A stretch of DNA of 64,000 nt, taken from positions 5,456,001-5,520,000 of the forward strand of contig OZ316895.1 in NCBI GenBank assembly GCA_973895155.1. Reading direction: 5' to 3'. Within the stretch, counting starts at the first letter, position 1, and every line of letters begins with the position of its first letter. The stretch is from Marsupella aquatica. Lineage: Eukaryota; Marchantiophyta. Below the pieces are notes generated by a model that saw only the letters and a program-made list of their open reading frames with translations, did no database searches and was not told the DNA's origin. The translations under genes were made by a program, and so were the position numbers. Below are positions 60,785 through 64,000 of this stretch, one piece after another.

Positions 60785-62005
60785 CTTTTGGTGCTTCTGG
60801 TTGCAATTGTTAGTTGCAAGTTAAGGGTTTCAGGTGTACCTTTAAGTTGTTTTGGTGTTTGCCCTCTTCACTTTCGTTGCGGGTTTTGTGCATGTTGTGT
60901 TCTTGTAGCTAGTGAGTTTGTTTCTTGTGCTTCTTGTTGGACTTGTTAGAGCACCTCCACCAGTTTTGCGGCCTAGTGCTGCCATTGGTAGAAGTTTTGG
61001 GAGAAGTTTTCCAGTTGAACTCAAACCAACATCATTCCCAGGAGTCGTGGAACTTGACTACCTTAACACTTAGCTCCGGCGTCGCTGACTCCGACGCCGA
61101 GCTCCCTTATGGTCCAGGCCCGGATAGGCCATCCGGGGAGAACTTAGCATGGGGAGACTGGCTTCGTATGGGAGGGGCCGCGGGTGGTGCAAGGGGCACT
61201 AGGGTGCTTGCTCGAGGTATTCCGTGGAGGCGTTCAGGTACCAAGGGCACTTAGGCGTGAGTGCTGGGATTGGTGAGGGCGCTGGGTGGCAAGGTCCATC
61301 ACTCCAGGTCTGCAGGAAAGTTTGCAATTGCAACAACGCCTGCCAAAAGTGCCCATCAAAGCCCTACCTATATTCAAACGTGAGTGAATGTTGCAACGAC
61401 ATTCAGATGTGCACATGTCGCACAATCATAGCCATAGATGCGGTTTGGCAACACTTGCAAATCAAGTTGGGCAACTTGGAAAAGGGCCAGATATTGCAGT
61501 CAGGAAAATGTAAAGCTTGTAGCTGCAATAAATTGGAAAGTTTGTGTACTACACTCAGGTCATTTTAGTATTTCCTGGGTTTTGGCTAAAGTCTTCCATT
61601 TGAAAAGCCCAGCTTTTGTGCTTGAGTATGTTGTGTGCACAGAATAACCATGTCCAAAAATTATGTGTCATTGACAAAGCCCTTTCTCTGCCCACTTTGC
61701 ACAGGTCATTTGGAGCGTGAAACAAGTTGGAAGTGGACAAAACTCTGGCTAAATCTCAAACATAAGGCTCAGGGCTTACTATTTGAATAGAGCCTGCGCC
61801 CCCCACCCCCGACATACTGTTGGAATTCAAGGCCCAGGCATTTTGGGTGGACGACTGGTCAGTTTAATTTTTGTGCTTCTTGCCACACTTGTTAGTTGCA
61901 CTTCTTGGGCTTGCATTCATTCAAATCCTTTTGGTGTTTTGCCTTCTCTGCTTTCCTTGCAGGTTTAGTGCATGTTATGTTCTTGGCCTTTGCTGCCTTG
62001 TATGT
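60785..62005. repeat. Pair of diverged ~135-bp direct repeats around a GC-rich patch
   Basis: Copy 1 (about 60788-60920) and copy 2 (about 61870-62000) share ttggtgttt(t)gcc(c)tct, (g)ggttt(t/a)gtgcatgtt and gtgttcttg. Between them, 61057-61260 is GC-rich and contains an 8-bp-stem hairpin cggcgtcg...cgacgccg (about 61077-61099). These look like parts of a decayed transposable element. Confidence 0.6.
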
Positions 62006-62058
62006 CTGTTGACTTTAGCTTTTCTATTTTATGAAAACACATGGGCTTTTCCCATTTC

Positions 62059-62162
62059 AAGCCAGTCAGCCAAATTGGTGCCCAGGGTCTTTCACTAAGA
62101 AAATTAATCTAAGCCAGTCAGCCAAATTGTTGCCCAGGGTCTTTCACTAAGAAAATTAATCT
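62059..62162. repeat. 52-bp tandem duplication
   Basis: aagccagtcagccaaattg(g/t)tgcccagggtctttc... to attaatct occurs at 62059-62110 and 62111-62162 with one difference I can see. Confidence 0.95.
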
Positions 62163-62334
62163 GGCCAGCAAGTTGCACATCCTCATGGCTTTTGGTGGGT
62201 TCCCCCGCTCAGGTGCTATTGTCCTCTTAAACCGCCACTATCTCTGAAGCTGTTCCAGGCCAAAATAGCCAATTTTTTCCACTATGTCGTCTTGCTACAT
62301 AGAACTAGTAAATGATAGAATCTCACAGAGACCC

Positions 62335-62465
62335 CAACATTGACAAGATCCTTAGGTGGGTCAATGCAACTTGCATGAACCTTCTGTTACAATGTTGTTT
62401 TTTACTCGGAGAAAGACCTACCTCTCCTTCATATAAGTGCTCACATTTCATATAAAAAATGGGCT
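62335..62465 (-). repeat. Dispersed ~135-bp repeat, copy 2 (inverted)
   Basis: aacattgacaagatcctta and gggtcaatgcaacttgcatg, followed by ctccttcatataagtgctca, are the reverse complement of landmarks at 58775-58908. Confidence 0.7.
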
Positions 62466-62469
62466 TGGT

Positions 62470-64000
62470 TTATTTGAGTCCCTGGGTCAAACATTGTGGG
62501 CCATCATTATTGATTAATTATGGTGACCTGTATCCACCAGGTTTTGAAATTGGGCTAAGAGTTAGTTTAAAGAAAACAAAACAAAACAAAAGACCTACAT
62601 TAGTTAATTCTTGTCTACCAATTGTGCCCATGTCACCTAGGAAGCACTCTTAGTCCTTTCTAGTTTAGTAGACCTTTTCCTCTGCTTTTAGGCACTTTGT
62701 CCCATGCACCTGGCAGGGATGAGTTTCAGTTTGTTTCTGGACCATTTTCTTGTTGAGATGGACCTTGCCCTTTCCTGGCTTATTGGGATTTCATCACAGT
62801 AGGGCATCTCATAGCTGGGTTGTGGCTGAGTGTTATGAATTATGCATTTCTAGTCCATCCTGTAGCTCTGGTTATTGGATCCAGTTAAGGATTTTAAGAA
62901 ATGATGGGAGGCAGCATTAATCTGCCCCACAAGGCAGGGATGGCCTCACCTCAGTCTAATGGCATATGTCCATTTACCTTCATTCTCGGTCAGCTGCCAC
63001 CCCAAATTCAGCAGCCAGCACATTTAAGCCCAAAGCCCATCTGTGTTCAATCCCAACTTTCCAGATCACTAGATTTGCATCTAAAGTTAGGGGGAACTTG
63101 TTAGCGTTATTGGTTAAGTGTAGAGCCCTGCGACTTTCCCTACAATAGCCAAAGAACAACTTTAATTGGAGTTCCAATAACTCTTGATATATGTGAAGCC
63201 TTTATCTTGACGTGGCCAAGCTTTGAGAAGCCCAAGTACTCTAGTAATTAATGATCAGGTTGCTTTGCATCAAAACTTAATACTTCCACCTTTCAAATTG
63301 CTGCAATGCCATATTTAATTACTGTTGATTTCAAAATGAAACATGTGCACTGTTACATTGGTGTTGTGCATCAAAATGCTCAGAATAGCTTCCTTTACCT
63401 AAGTTGATACACTTCTCTTTCAAATTTTGCGCAACACATGAATAATTTGCAACACCTGAATTTAACTTTTCTTACTTTAAAAACAATGACTGCACTGGTG
63501 CATGAGTGTTTGCATCCAAGCTTAGAATATTACCAAACAATTTTGCAAGTTTCACAGAAATTACTAAATTTATTTTGTCCTGGCGAGTGAACTCTTTCAT
63601 AATTGTTTAATTATCACGCTAACCTCATCGTCCCCACTGCAATTTGTTTTTTTCTTACACCTGGCAAAAGCTATGGAGTAAGGATAGCTTCAGCACATTC
63701 TTATAACGAAAACAGGAAACGGGCAGCGCAATGAGGGCAGCTTCAGTACAAAGTTGGGCAGCAAAGTTAGTGAAAGCTACTTTGGACATATTCTGCCCAA
63801 AAGTTTCTTATAAAACCAAAACAGGGACCGGCCAGCAAAGCCCGTGAAAGGAAGTTGGGACAGATTCAGCACAAAAAGTTCTCAGAAAGTAATCCCCTCA
63901 TGTTATTTTCCCTTTAATTTTTAATTTTTTTGGTGGTATTCTCTAAATGGCTGTAAACCTAATTGCCCTTGTGATTTTTCAATTTGTATTTTACAGAGCA
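62470..64000. other. Spacer to the window edge, nothing recognised
   Basis: AT-rich. Short related words such as gggcagc(g)ca and cagcaaag(t/c)..gtgaaa(g) recur near 63720-63850. No frame with a recognisable domain. Confidence 0.4.

Noticed and set aside
1-64000. tRNA, rRNA, CRISPR arrays, intact transposase or reverse transcriptase
   Set aside because: I saw no tRNA B-box in a cloverleaf context, no rRNA-like stretch, no regularly spaced short repeats with unique spacers, and no transposase or polymerase motif. A search with tRNAscan-SE, Infernal and repeat-protein profiles would be decisive.

Overview
This is a nuclear segment of a land-plant genome. It has five spliced or single-exon protein-coding loci in 64 kb, GT..AG introns, long AT-rich spacers, and many small inverted-repeat transposons and tandem arrays. 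A P-class pentatricopeptide repeat (PPR) protein, a xyloglucan endotransglucosylase/hydrolase (XTH), an F-box/kelch protein and a HECT ubiquitin ligase together point to an embryophyte or close streptophyte relative. The unusual XTH C-terminus and a captured moss-like sugar-dehydrogenase propeller fragment make me lean towards a non-seed plant (bryophyte or lycophyte). That is an inference, not a demonstration.

Layout. Positions 1-1485 (minus): 5' part of an organelle-targeted PPR gene that runs off the left edge. 1.7-9 kb: spacer with a gene-fragment-carrying element flanked by 17-bp inverted repeats (4383-5366), a small inverted-repeat element against it (5361-5584) and a 145-bp tandem duplication (5633-5925). 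9918-12361 (plus): a complete four-exon XTH gene. 14572-16002 (plus): an intact F-box/kelch gene. 18.1-24.8 kb: transposon-rich, with a 1.56-kb foldback element, a 287-bp element with a perfect 8-bp target duplication, two small palindromic elements and several local duplications. 25954-27489 (minus): three exons of an F-box-like protein with an acidic tail, N-terminal exon not found. 28.5-33.8 kb: three groups of tandem repeats (140/117 bp, about 97 bp, about 120 bp). 34-48 kb: spacer with dispersed repeats and no gene I can support. 49288-53833, possibly to about 54.7 kb (minus): a multi-exon HECT E3 ligase with an intact catalytic domain. 54.9-56.2 kb: its GC- and pyrimidine-rich upstream region. 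56.2-64 kb: repeat remnants.

The genes do not form an operon or obvious pathway. Two (F-box/kelch and the F-box-like gene) would recruit substrates to SCF ubiquitin ligases and one (HECT) is a ubiquitin ligase itself, but nothing in the sequence links them functionally. I recognise no tRNA, rRNA, CRISPR array or intact transposase/reverse transcriptase. The most unusual content is the repeat landscape, especially the higher-order tandem array at 28.5-30.1 kb and the self-complementary elements. I do not see a convincing new multi-gene system.
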